A stretch of 33,602 nucleotides of DNA from Bacteroidales bacterium (GTDB lineage Bacteria > Bacteroidota > Bacteroidia > Bacteroidales > P3), in NCBI GenBank assembly GCA_024400545.1, contig JAKSMO010000028.1:1-33602 (forward strand). Direction: 5' to 3'. Below the pieces are notes generated by a model. The model was given only the letters and a program-made list of their open reading frames with translations, had not been told where the DNA came from and searched no databases. The first letter of the stretch is position 1. Every line of letters begins with the position of its first letter. Both the position numbers and the translations under genes were made by a program. Positions 1 to 7,483 of this stretch are shown here, piece after piece.

Positions 1-32
1 AAGGGGAGTCATCTTTGACTCCCCTTTTTTTT
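1..32 (+). terminator. Rho-independent terminator of an upstream gene
   Basis: An 11-bp perfect stem (1-11 pairing with 16-26) with a 4-nt loop is followed by a run of T to position 32. It must end a gene lying left of the window. The T-run overlaps the -33 element of the next promoter, so the two transcription units are packed back to back. Confidence 0.85.
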
Positions 33-60
33 GTTTTTCTGAGTTTTTTTCGTATTTTTG
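31..60 (+). promoter_or_regulatory. Bacteroidota-type promoter of the first Y-x2-P/lipoprotein unit
   Basis: TTG at 31-33 and TATTTTTG at 53-60 are separated by 19 nt, matching the Bacteroidota primary-sigma consensus TTG-N19-TAnnTTTG. Transcription should start a few bases after 60, giving a leader of about 100 nt before the start codon at 168. Confidence 0.7.
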
Positions 61-167
61 CAGGCGGAAGTAATTTGCCGATTTTCTTTCATTTTGTTGA
101 AATTTAACGAAATGTTTGTTTTTTGCTTCCATTTTTTGATATTAGTATTGATAAAATAATCCAATTT

Positions 168-407
168 ATGGTCAATTCTGTAGAAAAAAAACAATATGTT
201 CCGCCTCGGTTGACTTCGGTATCTTTCCAAGTCGAGAGTGGTTTTAATTCTAGTTTTGGACGGACGTTCCATTTATTACCGCCTGATGTCGATGCGGCTA
301 TTCGTTATGGCGAGGCTGCTAATAGTGGGGCTAATTTCTGGGGAGGTAATTCTTCCACTACGCCATCTTCTTCTAGTTATAGTGAGTATGATTGGCATTG
401 GAATTAA
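168..407 (+). CDS. Small Y-x2-P protein (79 aa), unknown function
   Basis: I do not know a function. The ATG at 168 is preferred over an in-frame ATG at 123 because the protein then begins directly with the short basic segment before the conserved core. Residues 9-25 follow the pattern Y-x2-P-x8-V-E-x-G-F, shared without gaps with the 44-residue protein at 7324-7458. There is no signal peptide or membrane segment. The tail is low-complexity, rich in Ser, Gly and Asn, and ends in aromatic residues (WHWN). Small proteins with a K-x-Y-x2-P start upstream of surface lipoproteins are, from general knowledge, frequent in Bacteroidales and uncharacterised. The stop lies 27 nt before the lipoprotein start, so the two are probably co-transcribed. 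The reading frame is well supported by the paralogue; the function is open. Confidence 0.7.
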   Translation: MVNSVEKKQYVPPRLTSVSFQVESGFNSSFGRTFHLLPPDVDAAIRYGEAANSGANFWGGNSSTTPSSSSYSEYDWHWN

Positions 408-434
408 TCAGTTGTAATTAATATTTATCATTAT

Positions 435-2120
435 ATGAAATCTATTAAGTTTTTCGGCTTGGTGTTTGCCGTTTGTGTGGCAGCTTTTATGATTACGGGT
501 TGTCAAAAAGAAAACACAGTGCTTCGTGCGCGCTTCAGTCAGTTCGCTGGCAATGGTAAAATAAGTATGAACAATCTCTCCCCCGTTTGGGGAGGTAATG
601 AAGAGGTGAATGTGAATGGTTCCATTTGCGCTGTGCAGGGCAGCGGTAATTCCGTTCAGCTCACTGTGCCATCTGCAGCTGCTTATAATGCAGTGTTTCC
701 TGCCGAGTTTATGGGTGAGTCGTTGACCCAGATGACTCTCCCTCGTGTTCAGAATTATAAGGTTGATGCTGCAGGTAATCAATTGATCATGTCGCCTATG
801 GGTGCTTTTTGTAATAATAATTCTGGCAGCTTGGTATTCACCCCTATGTGCTCACTTCTGGCTATTAATTGCACCAATAGATTTTCCGGCACTACTTTGG
901 TTATCGACTCTGTGTTGGTGGTGGCTTCGGCTGCTCCGTTGCGTGGTAGCGCCTCAATTGAGTCGCTTACAACTGATGACCGATATGTGAAAATGAATGC
1001 TGCCTACTCAGAGATGCGCAACGATCGCGTCTCTCTTTGTAGATTCTCTACCGACGGTGCTACCCCTGTTAGTTTGAATATTTCACTTGCTCCGGGTGCC
1101 AGTAAAGTGGTGTATGCTTTTATTCCTGCTATTACTGTTGAAAATAAATTTACTATCAGCTTTTTCGGCCATAATGATGGCGAAAGTGTAGAGCATGAAT
1201 ATGTTATGAGCCAGTCCAATCAGTATGCCGGCACTATTGCCAAGGGGCTGTTGGCCAATGTTCCTTTTTCCATGTCGGCCGATAACCAGCATGATGTTGT
1301 AGCCTTTGATGAAGGGGCGCTGAGCGGAGAATTTTCGGTAAGTGCCACTAAAAAGGTTCGTTTCTCCAAGGGCAATCTGCAATATCAAGCTTCTACTAAT
1401 ACCTGGCGTTTTGCCGAGCATCAATATGATATAATTGGTGCAGATAATACGAACATTTCGGCCACTTATGATGGTTGGATCGACCTTTTTGGTTGGGCAA
1501 CAAGTGGCAGTAATATCAGTAATACCAATGCTGGTGGCGGTAAAGCCCCTTACTATACTAATAGTACAGCATCTATGTATGGAACCACCAGAACCCATAT
1601 TTCCGGTACGGATTTTGATTGGGGCGTATATAATTCAATATCCAATGGCGGAAATAGACCTGGAATTTGGCGTACTTTGACCCAACCAGAGTGGGCTTGT
1701 TTGTTTGCTAGAGATGCTAAATGGGGACTGGCGACAATCTCGGAGGGTAGCACTAGCGTAAATGGCGTAGTCTTGATTCCCGATACATGGAATTTACCTT
1801 CTGGTTGCTCTTTTAGTTCGGGTTCAACAAGTGGGTTTAATACAAATATATATTCATTAAGCAATTGGCAATTGATGGAAGATTATGGAGCGGTATTTTT
1901 ACCATTTGCAGGATGGAGGCAAACTGGCAGTAGTATTTCTTTTAAAAATACAGATGGCGCAAACGACGGCAGTTGGTATTGGAGTTCATCCGCTTTTACT
2001 TTGAGCCCACTTAATGGTGGTCATATTGTGAGGTTCTATTCTGGCGGTGTTGATGCGTCATATGCTACTTCTACGTTTCAACATGGATGTGCCGTGCGTC
2101 TTTGTTTTGATGTCCAATAA
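435..2120 (+). CDS. Two-domain surface lipoprotein: fimbrillin-like N-terminus plus FISUMP-like C-terminus
   Basis: The first 23 residues form a lipoprotein signal peptide with lipobox ITGC, so the mature protein should be lipidated and envelope-anchored. Residues of about 25-280 have the beta-rich pattern of Bacteroidales fimbrillin-like domains: a V-N-G turn, then Y-x-A-x-F-P-A, then hydrophobic strands alternating with Gly/Ser. From about residue 298 a second domain begins (FSVSATKKVRFSKGNLQYQ), a start I recognise from a large Bacteroidales paralogous family. It ends in W-Y-W-S-S-S and FYSGG, resembling the Fibrobacter major paralogous (FISUMP) domain. The second half is visibly more AT-rich than the first. 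The gene is the second of a two-gene unit and is followed by a strong terminator. The role is probably surface adhesion or structure, but ligand and assembly are unknown. Confidence 0.75.
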   Translation: MKSIKFFGLVFAVCVAAFMITGCQKENTVLRARFSQFAGNGKISMNNLSPVWGGNEEVNVNGSICAVQGSGNSVQLTVPSAAAYNAVFPAEFMGESLTQMTLPRVQNYKVDAAGNQLIMSPMGAFCNNNSGSLVFTPMCSLLAINCTNRFSGTTLVIDSVLVVASAAPLRGSASIESLTTDDRYVKMNAAYSEMRNDRVSLCRFSTDGATPVSLNISLAPGASKVVYAFIPAITVENKFTISFFGHNDGESVEHEYVMSQSNQYAGTIAKGLLANVPFSMSADNQHDVVAFDEGALSGEFSVSATKKVRFSKGNLQYQASTNTWRFAEHQYDIIGADNTNISATYDGWIDLFGWATSGSNISNTNAGGGKAPYYTNSTASMYGTTRTHISGTDFDWGVYNSISNGGNRPGIWRTLTQPEWACLFARDAKWGLATISEGSTSVNGVVLIPDTWNLPSGCSFSSGSTSGFNTNIYSLSNWQLMEDYGAVFLPFAGWRQTGSSISFKNTDGANDGSWYWSSSAFTLSPLNGGHIVRFYSGGVDASYATSTFQHGCAVRLCFDVQ

Positions 2121-2137
2121 GTGAATAAATGACTAAT

Positions 2138-2174
2138 ATGAGCTCCTGGTTGCAGGAGCTCATTTATTATTTTT
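2138..2174 (+). terminator. Terminator of the first Y-x2-P/lipoprotein unit
   Basis: An 11-bp perfect stem (2138-2148 with 2153-2163) and a GTTG loop are followed by a T-rich tract to 2174. It lies 17 nt after the lipoprotein stop. Confidence 0.8.
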
Positions 2175-2195
2175 CAGTATTCCGAAAAAAAGTTG

Positions 2196-2203
2196 TATCT
2201 TTG
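2196..2203 (+). promoter_or_regulatory. Promoter -7 element for the EF-hand membrane protein and aspS
   Basis: TATCTTTG matches TAnnTTTG exactly and lies 31 nt before the start codon at 2235. No good TTG is present at the expected -33 distance, where the sequence is only T-rich. Confidence 0.6.
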
Positions 2204-2234
2204 CAAATTCAATAATTAGATAATACTATTAAGC

Positions 2235-4352
2235 ATGAAGAAGAAATTGACTGAGATTATGGGTGGTAAGAGCGATTACAAATGGACTTATTGTTCGTTG
2301 GGCGGTGTCACCCGTGTAAATATTACCTCGGGTGCCGATATTGCTCATTTGGCTGAGTTGGACCAGAAGATGTGGACTGTGTTGAGTTGCCCTGTGAAAG
2401 GCTTGGAACTGGATGAGCGCACGCTGGATTTGATTGACTACGACCGCGATGGCAAGATTCGTGTGGATGAAGTAATCACCGCTTCGCAATGGCTTTGCAA
2501 GGTGTTGAACAATCCCGATAAGATTTTATTGGGACAGGATTTTATCGAACTCGATGACTTTAATACCGAAAACGAAGAAGGTGCTCAGCTGAAAGAATGT
2601 GCCGCCAAGGTTATCCAGCTGATGGGACTGGAGAAGAACTCCATCTCGTTGCCCGAGCTGAACGATTTTCTGGCTCATTACGACGACGATTGCCAAAAGG
2701 CTTTAGAAGCATCGCTTGGTGCACTGGCTGTTGACGATGCCCCCTACGGTGCCAATTCCGACGACGCTGTGGCCGCAGTAGATGCTGTGAAGGATAAGAT
2801 TGCCGACTATTTTATGCGTTGCAAGTTTATCCAGTTCCATAGCGAGAGCACCGCTGCCTTGGATGTCAATGCCGAGAAGGTGGCCGCCATTAGCGAAAAG
2901 AACCTTGCCACCTGTGTTGGCGAAATCTCCACCTATCCCATTTCCCGTCCCATAGCCAGCTGTGTGCTGCCCATCAACGAGGGTATCAACCCCGCATGGC
3001 AGGCCGCATTTGGCAAAGTCAAGACCCTGGTGCTGGATGTGGATTATCCCGAAAAAGAAAGCCTCACCGAAGCCGAGTGGAATGCCTGCGTGGCTAAATG
3101 CGACGCCTATGTGGCTTCCAAGGCCGACAAAACCACGGCCATCAACGACGAGCAGTCGGCCAAAGTGACCGAGGAACACGACGCCATCAAACCCCTTGAG
3201 CGTTTGCTTCATCTCAACCGCGACTTCTACACCTTGTTGCGCAACTATGTGATGATGTCCGACTTCTACGATCGCTCCAAAGACGCCATCTTCCAGGCAG
3301 GTAAACTTTATATCGACTCCCGTTGCTTGAATCTCTGCATGCGTGTTTCCGATGCTGCCAAGCACCTCAACGACTCCCGCATCAGTGGCATGTTCCTGGT
3401 TTATTGCACTTGCACCTCCCGCGTGAAGAACGCCACCATGAATATTGTGGCCGTGCTTACCGATGGCGACCTCGACAACCTCCGCGTAGGCAAGAATGCC
3501 GTATTCTATGACCGCAGTGGTCAGGACTGGGATGCCGTAGTCACCCACATCCTCGACAACCCCATCAGCATCCGCCAGGCTTTCTGGTCGCCCTACAAGA
3601 AAATCGGCACTTTCATCACCGAAAAAATCAACAAGTCGGCCGCCGAGAAAGAGGCCAAGCAGATGGAAGAAATGACAGCCAAAGCCGACGGTGTTTCGCT
3701 CAGTGGTGAGAATAAGGAAGGTCAGAAAAAACAAGCCTTTGATATTGCTAAGTTTGCCGGTATCTTTGCTGCCATAGGTATGGCTATCGGCTTTATTACC
3801 AGTGCGCTTACTGGTCTGCTTACCACCTTCTTCAAGAATCCTATCAGCATGGTGCTTTTCGTAGTGCTGATTATGTTGTGCGTTTCGGGTCCTTCCATGT
3901 TTATTGCCTGGAGCAAGCTGCGCAAGCGCAACCTGGGTCCCGTGCTCAATGCCAACGGTTGGGCCGTGAATGCAAAGATCGTGGTCAACACCCGTTTTGG
4001 TGCCACCCTTACCGAGCTCTCCCACTTCCCCAAAGTGGTGCTCGACGATCCCTTTGCCGAGAAGAAAATGCCCAAGTGGCTTCGCTGGCTCATCTCTTTC
4101 TTTGTATGCGCAGCCGCTATTTTCCTGCTGATGTACTTCAACAACTTCTTCGGCCATTTTGAGAAGGCCAAAGCCCTGCACTACGACGAGTCCTCTATCG
4201 TATATCGTATCACACATAAAGTTACCAACTCTGTGAAAGAGGGCCTGGCCGAAACCGTGGAGGGTATGAACTCCTCGTTGGCCGCAGCCGACAGCACTGC
4301 CGCTGCTAGTGCCGCCAGTGCCGCAGAAATGCCTGCCCCCGCAGCAGAATAA
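2235..4352 (+). CDS. EF-hand-containing multi-pass membrane protein (705 aa), unknown function
   Basis: I do not recognise a named family. There is no signal peptide, so the long N-terminal part (about 1-500) is probably cytoplasmic. Residues 68-79 read DYDRDGKIRVDE, a canonical EF-hand loop with Asp at positions 1, 3 and 5, Gly at 6, Ile at 8 and Glu at 12, so calcium binding is likely. Membrane segments are predicted near 506-530, 537-560 and 618-637. Between the last two lies a cytoplasmic-like segment with LGPVLNANGWAVNAKI, which I believe recurs in other Bacteroidota membrane proteins. The last 30 residues are Ala/Ser/Pro-rich. The next gene, aspS, starts 29 nt downstream with no terminator between, so the two are likely co-transcribed. 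No enzymatic motif was seen. A calcium-responsive membrane role is inference only. Confidence 0.7.
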   Translation: MKKKLTEIMGGKSDYKWTYCSLGGVTRVNITSGADIAHLAELDQKMWTVLSCPVKGLELDERTLDLIDYDRDGKIRVDEVITASQWLCKVLNNPDKILLGQDFIELDDFNTENEEGAQLKECAAKVIQLMGLEKNSISLPELNDFLAHYDDDCQKALEASLGALAVDDAPYGANSDDAVAAVDAVKDKIADYFMRCKFIQFHSESTAALDVNAEKVAAISEKNLATCVGEISTYPISRPIASCVLPINEGINPAWQAAFGKVKTLVLDVDYPEKESLTEAEWNACVAKCDAYVASKADKTTAINDEQSAKVTEEHDAIKPLERLLHLNRDFYTLLRNYVMMSDFYDRSKDAIFQAGKLYIDSRCLNLCMRVSDAAKHLNDSRISGMFLVYCTCTSRVKNATMNIVAVLTDGDLDNLRVGKNAVFYDRSGQDWDAVVTHILDNPISIRQAFWSPYKKIGTFITEKINKSAAEKEAKQMEEMTAKADGVSLSGENKEGQKKQAFDIAKFAGIFAAIGMAIGFITSALTGLLTTFFKNPISMVLFVVLIMLCVSGPSMFIAWSKLRKRNLGPVLNANGWAVNAKIVVNTRFGATLTELSHFPKVVLDDPFAEKKMPKWLRWLISFFVCAAAIFLLMYFNNFFGHFEKAKALHYDESSIVYRITHKVTNSVKEGLAETVEGMNSSLAAADSTAAASAASAAEMPAPAAE

Positions 4353-4381
4353 TAATTGAAAACTAATAATACTACAATAAT

Positions 4382-6139
4382 ATGTACAGAACAAACACTT
4401 GTGGTGAACTGAATATCCAGCATGTCGGCCAAACCGTTACCCTTTGCGGCTGGCTCCAGCGCTCCCGCGACTTGGGCGGCATGACCTTCATTGACCTGCG
4501 CGACCGCTATGGCATCACGCAGCTCGCCTTCAATATGGAAACCAATGCCGAACTCTGCGAGAAAGCTCGCAAACTCGGCCGCGAATATGTTATCCAGGCC
4601 ACTGGCACCGTGATTGAGCGTTCCAGCAAAAACACCAAGATACCCACCGGTGAGATTGAAATCGAAGTCAAGGACCTCGTTGTCCTCACCGAGGCCAAGA
4701 CCCCTCCCTTTACCATTGAAGACAATAGCGATGGCGGCGACGACCTCCGCATGAAATACCGCTACCTCGATATCCGCCGCAATCCCGTGCGCCGCAATCT
4801 CGAATTGCGCCACCGCATGGCCATGCTTGTGCGCAACTACCTCAGCGACCGCAATTTCTTGGAGATTGAGACCCCCATGCTCATCAAGTCCACCCCCGAA
4901 GGTGCTCGCGACTTTGTGGTGCCTTCGCGCATGAATCCCGGCGAGTTCTACGCCCTGCCCCAGAGTCCTCAGCAATACAAGCAGCTCCTCATGGTGGCTG
5001 GTATGGACCGCTATTTCCAGATTGTACGTTGCTTCCGTGACGAAGACCTCCGTGCCGACCGTCAGCCCGAATTCACACAGATCGACTGCGAAATGTCGTT
5101 CGTGGAGCAGGAAGACGTGCTCAACATGTTTGAAGGCCTGGCCAAACACCTTTTCAAAGAGGTCAAAGGCCTTGAGTTCGACCAGTTCCCCCGCATGACC
5201 TGGCACGATGCTATGCGCCTCTATGGTAGCGACAAGCCCGATATCCGTTTCGGTATGCAGTTTGTTGAGCTCAACGACGTGGTCAAAGGCCATGGCTTCG
5301 GCCTCTTTGATGGTGCCGAACTCGTGGTGGGTATCAATGCCGAAGGCTGTGCCGAATATACTCGCAAGCAGCTCGACGCCCTCACCGACTTCGTTAAACG
5401 TCCGCAGGTGGGCGCAGGCGGAATGGTGTATGTGAAATACAATGCCGACGGCACTTTCAAGTCCTCCGTTGACAAATTCTATACCCAGGACGACCTTAAG
5501 GCTGTAGCCGACAAATTCGGTGCCAAGCCTGGCGACCTGATGCTCATCCTCTGCGGTCCGGCCATGAAGACCCGCGTGCAGCTCTGCGCCCTGCGTCTGG
5601 AGATGGGCACCCAGCTCGGCCTCCGCAATCCCGATGTGTATGCTCCTCTGTGGGTAATCGACTTCCCCTTATTGGAATGGGACGAAGAGACCCAGCGTTT
5701 CTACGCCATGCACCATCCCTTCACCGCACCCAAACCCGAGGACGAGGCACTGCTGGAAGACCCCGCACGCTGGGGCGACATCCGCGCCAATGCCTACGAT
5801 ATCGTGATGAACGGTGTTGAAGTGGGTGGCGGTTCCATCCGTATCCACAACAGCCAGCTCCAGAACAAGATGTTCCACACCCTGGGCTTTACCGACGAGA
5901 GCGCCTACCAGCAGTTTGGCTTCCTGATGGATGCCTTTAGCTACGGCGCACCTCCCCATGCCGGCTTGGCTTTCGGTTTCGACCGTCTGTGCTCGTTGTT
6001 CGGCGGTGTAGATAGTATCCGCGACTTTATCGCATTCCCCAAAAACAACAGTGGTAGAGACGTGATGAGCGGCAGCCCATCGCCCATCTCGCAGGAACAA
6101 CTCGACGAATTGCAGATGGCACTTCATCCTACAGAATAA
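4382..6139 (+). CDS. aspS: Aspartyl-tRNA synthetase
   Basis: Charges tRNA(Asp) with aspartate in the cytoplasm. At 585 residues it has the normal length of bacterial AspRS. An N-terminal OB-fold anticodon-binding domain ([20 protein letters not shown]) is followed by the class II catalytic core. Motif 2 is [18 protein letters not shown] (from residue 218) and motif 3 is GLAFGFDRL (528-536). The segment of about 280-410 between them fits the bacterial GAD insertion domain. The gene follows the EF-hand membrane protein by 29 nt and ends 3 nt before a strong terminator. Whether it charges only tRNA(Asp) or also tRNA(Asn) cannot be decided here. Confidence 0.97.
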   Translation: MYRTNTCGELNIQHVGQTVTLCGWLQRSRDLGGMTFIDLRDRYGITQLAFNMETNAELCEKARKLGREYVIQATGTVIERSSKNTKIPTGEIEIEVKDLVVLTEAKTPPFTIEDNSDGGDDLRMKYRYLDIRRNPVRRNLELRHRMAMLVRNYLSDRNFLEIETPMLIKSTPEGARDFVVPSRMNPGEFYALPQSPQQYKQLLMVAGMDRYFQIVRCFRDEDLRADRQPEFTQIDCEMSFVEQEDVLNMFEGLAKHLFKEVKGLEFDQFPRMTWHDAMRLYGSDKPDIRFGMQFVELNDVVKGHGFGLFDGAELVVGINAEGCAEYTRKQLDALTDFVKRPQVGAGGMVYVKYNADGTFKSSVDKFYTQDDLKAVADKFGAKPGDLMLILCGPAMKTRVQLCALRLEMGTQLGLRNPDVYAPLWVIDFPLLEWDEETQRFYAMHHPFTAPKPEDEALLEDPARWGDIRANAYDIVMNGVEVGGGSIRIHNSQLQNKMFHTLGFTDESAYQQFGFLMDAFSYGAPPHAGLAFGFDRLCSLFGGVDSIRDFIAFPKNNSGRDVMSGSPSPISQEQLDELQMALHPTE

Positions 6140-6141
6140 CG

Positions 6142-6172
6142 AAAAGCCGACCACTTGATGGTCGGCTTTTTT
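6142..6172 (+). terminator. aspS terminator
   Basis: A 12-bp stem (6142-6153 with 6159-6170) with a 5-nt loop is followed by T. It may weakly serve ybaK from the other strand, where four T follow the stem. Confidence 0.9.
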
Positions 6173-6236
6173 AGTATTATGGTATAATGATGAATTGCAA
6201 GTCGGCATCCAGTGCGGGCTGAGGATGCAAGAAGTG

Positions 6237-6719
6237 CTATTGGGCTATGAGGTCGCAAACCTGACCTCTGGAGGCACGGATTAGATCGTGTGGGTTAATC
6301 TTGAACTGGAGGCCGCGTACTCCGGCACTCACATAAACAAATTCGAATGTCTCGACAGAGCTGTGGTAATAAGTGGGGAAGGCCTTTTTCATGCCGATGG
6401 GGCTGCATCCGCCACGAATATAGCCCGTGAGGGGCAATAGCTCTTTCATGGGAATAAGATCGCACTTCTTGTTGGCCGTGGCTTTGGCTGCCTTCTTCAG
6501 GTCAATCTCGTTGTTGCCGGGCACCACGCAAACAAAATAGCCGGTCTTATCGCCGAGGAGAACCAGGGTTTTGAATACCTGCTGGATATCCTCGCCGAGC
6601 TGGGCGGCAATGTGCTCCGCGCCAAGGTCGTTCTCGTCCACCTGGTAAGGGATAAGTTCGTAGGCTATTTTTTGCTGGTCGAGCAGTCGGGCGGCGTTGG
6701 TCTTATTTTGCTTTGCCAT
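6237..6719 (-). CDS. ybaK: YbaK/EbsC-type aminoacyl-tRNA deacylase (Cys-tRNA(Pro) deacylase)
   Basis: YbaK proteins hydrolyse Cys-tRNA(Pro) made in error by prolyl-tRNA synthetase. The 160-residue length is typical. Residues 46-54 (QQVFKTLVL) carry the conserved family lysine (K50), and GGCSPIGMKK matches the family GG-x-SPIG-x-KK signature of the substrate-binding surface. The gene stands alone, convergent with aspS, with a candidate promoter about 115 nt upstream. A relative with a different tRNA specificity (ProXp, YeaK) is possible, but the sequence looks closest to YbaK/EbsC. Confidence 0.9.
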   Translation of the reverse strand: MAKQNKTNAARLLDQQKIAYELIPYQVDENDLGAEHIAAQLGEDIQQVFKTLVLLGDKTGYFVCVVPGNNEIDLKKAAKATANKKCDLIPMKELLPLTGYIRGGCSPIGMKKAFPTYYHSSVETFEFVYVSAGVRGLQFKINPHDLIRASRGQVCDLIAQ

Positions 6720-6832
6720 AGTATTTGAAGGTTTTTGAATTGTTTTTTCGAAATGATAAGAATGGAAGTTGTGTGTTTAAACCGTTGTTATTACCTTAGT
6801 TGTGGATAAAAGGCAAAACGCAACTCTGATGG

Positions 6833-6840
6833 CAAAGATA
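6833..6840 (-). promoter_or_regulatory. Promoter -7 element for ybaK
   Basis: On the minus strand this reads TATCTTTG, an exact TAnnTTTG match. It implies a leader of about 105 nt before ybaK. No convincing -33 TTG was seen. Confidence 0.45.
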
Positions 6841-6889
6841 ACACTTTTTTGCGTAAATATCACCCTTTGCCACAAAAGAAGCTTCGCTG

Positions 6890-6982
6890 ATCCTACGGTC
6901 ATCCTACGGTTATTCTACGGGGTTTCTGCGGCAAGGGGGGTGGTTTACCACCGTAGGATGACCGTGGGATCACCGTGATTTC
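6890..6982. repeat. Array of 11-nt units: three direct, then three inverted
   Basis: The left side has three consecutive 11-nt units (6890-6900, 6901-6911, 6912-6922) based on ATCCTACGGTY; the third is degenerate. After a 27-nt G-rich centre come three units in the opposite orientation (6950-6960, 6961-6971, 6972-6982) based on ACCGTAGGATG; the last is degenerate. The two arms form a 23-bp inverted repeat (6888-6910 with 6950-6972) with one G-T pair. The period is close to one helical turn. It ends about 60 nt upstream of the promoter at 7044-7074 and lies between divergent promoters. It may be a multi-site operator or a dispersed palindromic repeat; the sequence alone does not decide. Confidence 0.7.
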
Positions 6983-7043
6983 ATTGGAGCCTGGCCTAAA
7001 ATAGTGCGTGAGCAAGTGTGAAAAAATAGATTTGCATATTTTT

Positions 7044-7074
7044 TTGTGGAATGTAAAAAAAAGTTGTATATTTG
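7044..7074 (+). promoter_or_regulatory. Bacteroidota-type promoter of the second Y-x2-P/lipoprotein unit
   Basis: TTG at 7044-7046 is followed after 20 nt by TATATTTG at 7067-7074. It would produce an unusually long leader of about 245 nt before the start codon at 7324. Confidence 0.65.
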
Positions 7075-7323
7075 CAAAGATGAAAAATGACAAAAATGAT
7101 AGCCATTGTTGCGCTAAGTGATAGGCTTTCATGTTTTTGTGATTGTTCGTCAACATGTGGTTGTTGAATAAATTGCTGGTAAAAGAAGCTTCAGGGTGGA
7201 TTTTTACTGGCAAGTTTGAGGGTGAAGTATGAAGAAAAAAGAACTTTTTCTGATGCCATTGAGGCGGAGGATAAATATTGTAAAAGAAACGAATTAATAA
7301 CTTAAAAACACACAAACAAAAAA
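7075..7323 (+). other. Long untranslated leader, possibly with a 22-codon uORF
   Basis: About 250 nt lie between the promoter and the first supported start codon. A short open frame (7229-7297, 22 codons, beginning MKKKELFL and ending in a basic stretch) sits 26 nt upstream of the 44-residue gene and follows a purine-rich GAGGGTGAAG. It may be a leader peptide or chance. No known riboswitch was recognised. Confidence 0.3.
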
Positions 7324-7458
7324 ATGAAAGAAAACATGAAACAGGTTTATTTGGCACCTGCAGTACAAGTCAAAGTCGTAGCCGTCGAAAACGGTTTCTT
7401 TAACAGTGATCCCATTATGCTCGAGTCTCTTGGCTCGAATGGTACCATTGAGTTCTAA
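7324..7458 (+). CDS. Small Y-x2-P protein (44 aa), unknown function
   Basis: This short frame starts with ATG at 7324 and ends with TAA at 7456-7458. Residues 9-25 (YLAPAVQVKVVAVENGF) align without gaps to residues 9-25 of the protein at 168-407. The two share Y, P, V, E, G and F at identical spacing, and an Asn-Ser pair follows closely in both. The tail is only 19 residues long, against 54 in the paralogue. It has no signal peptide, membrane segment or cysteine. The fimbrillin-like lipoprotein starts 25 nt downstream, almost the same gap as in the first unit. The shared core, spacing and position make it very likely a real gene. Function is unknown. Confidence 0.7.
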   Translation: MKENMKQVYLAPAVQVKVVAVENGFFNSDPIMLESLGSNGTIEF

Positions 7459-7483
7459 TCTAAAACTATTGAATCTAAGAGAA

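Noticed and set aside
168-407. The small Y-x2-P protein as a peptide antibiotic (RiPP) precursor
   Set aside because: No modification enzyme or dedicated peptidase-exporter lies nearby, and the conserved core is N-terminal without a leader cleavage site such as Gly-Gly.
2703-4394. A 563-codon open frame on the minus strand
   Set aside because: It lies opposite the EF-hand membrane protein and aspS start, has no recognisable domain and no promoter. It is an artefact of codon bias in the real gene.
4181-5293. A 370-codon open frame on the minus strand
   Set aside because: It is antisense to the EF-hand gene and aspS and shows no family features.
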